Assembly: GCA_964514665.1 (NCBI GenBank)
Contig: CAZESH010000029.1
Location: 1-24,101, forward strand
From: CAZESH01 sp964514665
GTDB lineage: Bacteria > Bacillota > Bacilli > Paenibacillales > KCTC-25726
Reading direction: 5' to 3'
DNA: 24,101 nt
The position numbers were made by a program, and so were the translations under genes. This document shows, piece by piece, positions 22,971 through 24,101 of the stretch. Every line of letters begins with the position of its first letter. Within the stretch, counting starts at the first letter, position 1. The notes under the pieces are model-generated. The model did no database searches. It was not told the DNA's origin and worked only from the letters and a program-made list of their open reading frames with translations.

Positions 22971-24101
22971 GTGAAGCGGATCCTATATTTATTCAAAAAC
23001 ACGGGTCTCAGAACCCGCTTGATTGTGGCTTATATCGCTTTGATCACGATCCCGCTGGGGATATTCGGTTTCAGGTACTACACAGTGAGCAAAAATGTCG
23101 TTTCGGAAATCGCCCAGAAAAATGTTTATGAGCTGGTGAAAAAGAACAATCAGATCATCGACACCAAATTATTGCAGGCGACCGAAAAAATATTGTCGTT
23201 TACCGTTGATCGCGACCTGTACAATTCTTTTGCCACGATCAAACCGACGGATGATTATAATGTCAACCTGCTGGACAGCCGCATCACCGCCGTGATGAAC
23301 AAGTATTTTTCGCATTCGGAGGATATTTATTCCGCCCAGCTGGCCACCAGCTACTTCACCTTCGGCTCCACATCGTCGCTTACGAGCCAAAACAACAAAA
23401 ATTTTATACCCGCCGGAGAATTTACCCGGACGCAGCTGTATCAGCAGGCTCTGAAAAGCGACGGCAAATTGAGCTGGGTGCCCACCTACGAGTTTGCAAC
23501 AATGTTTAAATTGGATTACATGAAGTATGTGAATGTAGATTACCGCTACATGTTCTCCGCCGTGCAGCTGATTAAAGGCTCATATCTGGACAGTATTTAC
23601 AAGCCATGGGACAAGGACATGGAGAAGCCGGTGCTGATCGTCAATTTTAAAGAGGATTTTTTCCAAAAAGCGTTCCGCAACAGCATTCCTTTTCCCGACA
23701 GCTATTTTCTGGTGGTGAGTCAGGAAGGAAGGGTAATCTCCCACCAAAATCAGAAGGAGCTTGGCAAACAATCGTCTTCCCCTTGGCTGAGGGAGATCAT
23801 CGCCAAAAGAAGCGGAAGCGGGATCGTCAATATCGGCGGTCAAGATCGCATCGTTTGCTACGATACTTCCAATGTTACCGGATGGGTGTCGGTTGTCGTC
23901 ATTCCTCCGGCAAGCCTGCTGGGCAAAATCCTCGCAGCGATGAAATCTTACATTATTTTGATGGCCGTTATCCTGATTGTCGTCTCGATTTTCATTTCGT
24001 CTTTTGTTACGGGAAGAATCACCCGGCCGCTGCAGAAGCTGCTGACGGCTATCCGCAAAACGGGAGAAGGCGATTTTAACGCCAGCATCGCCGATCAATG
24101 C
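22971..24101 (+). CDS. Sensor histidine kinase, N-terminal part (YesM type, 3' partial)
   Basis: The frame is open from GTG 22971 to the window end (377 codons). A first membrane helix lies at about 17-35 (LIVAYIALITIPLGIFG), then an extracellular sensor region of about 285 residues, a second helix at about 326-345 (IILMAVILIVVSIFISSF), and the start of a HAMP linker (TGRITRPLQKLL) at the edge. The extracellular part looks like the Cache-type sensor of YesM kinases; the kinase domains lie beyond the window. GAGGGGG is 7 bp before GTG. The gene is 12 bp after the response regulator, so the two are co-transcribed and form a cognate pair. The signal it senses cannot be read from sequence. Confidence 0.92.
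   Translation, partial: MKRILYLFKNTGLRTRLIVAYIALITIPLGIFGFRYYTVSKNVVSEIAQKNVYELVKKNNQIIDTKLLQATEKILSFTVDRDLYNSFATIKPTDDYNVNLLDSRITAVMNKYFSHSEDIYSAQLATSYFTFGSTSSLTSQNNKNFIPAGEFTRTQLYQQALKSDGKLSWVPTYEFATMFKLDYMKYVNVDYRYMFSAVQLIKGSYLDSIYKPWDKDMEKPVLIVNFKEDFFQKAFRNSIPFPDSYFLVVSQEGRVISHQNQKELGKQSSSPWLREIIAKRSGSGIVNIGGQDRIVCYDTSNVTGWVSVVVIPPASLLGKILAAMKSYIILMAVILIVVSIFISSFVTGRITRPLQKLLTAIRKTGEGDFNASIADQC

Noticed and set aside
1..24101. CRISPR arrays, tRNA/rRNA genes, insertion sequences or phage genes
   Set aside because: No repeat-spacer pattern, no cloverleaf or rRNA-like segment, and no transposase or integrase motif was found on either strand.

Overview
The window looks like chromosomal DNA of a Gram-positive, low-to-mid GC bacterium of the Bacillales, most like Paenibacillus or a close relative. 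This is inferred from strong AAGGAGG-type ribosome binding sites, lipoprotein signal peptides, two cre-like catabolite repression sites, a YesN/YesM-type two-component pair and a YthAB-type cytochrome bd oxidase. No tRNA, rRNA, CRISPR array or transposase is visible.

Layout. Positions 1-1360 hold the 3' end of a SNF2/Rad54-type helicase gene and a short-chain dehydrogenase (SDR) closed by a clear terminator. Positions 1495-4141 hold a short lipoprotein reading frame that looks like the broken start of a solute-binding protein, followed directly by a large glycoside hydrolase (GH106-like). On the minus strand from 8414 to 4193 lie a rhodanese lipoprotein, cydA-cydB and an MFS transporter. The plus-strand run 8584-11739 (aldo/keto reductase, APC permease, second SDR) is a likely operon. 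It ends tail to tail with a LysR regulator.

From 12626 to 21241 there is a coherent catabolic locus. A LysR regulator is divergent from a TPP-dependent enzyme of uncertain substrate. A complete TRAP transporter (DctP lipoprotein, DctQ, DctM) follows, then a 420-bp regulatory gap, then an iron-type alcohol dehydrogenase, a Gfo/Idh/MocA oxidoreductase lacking the usual EKP lysine, and a sugar isomerase/epimerase of the tagatose 3-epimerase type. The gap holds three copies of the inverted repeat TTGTA-NN-TACAA, a cre-like site, a 15-bp palindrome and a hairpin. A second cre-like site lies just before dctP. An AraC-type response regulator and a membrane sensor kinase, cut by the window end, follow behind a hairpin.

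Working model (inference): a TRAP-imported organic acid, possibly a sugar acid or other hydroxy/oxo acid, is processed by the TPP enzyme (C-C bond cleavage or ligation), the dehydrogenases and the isomerase, under LysR control, carbon catabolite control and probably a GntR/FCD-type repressor that binds the repeated operator. The substrate cannot be read from sequence alone.
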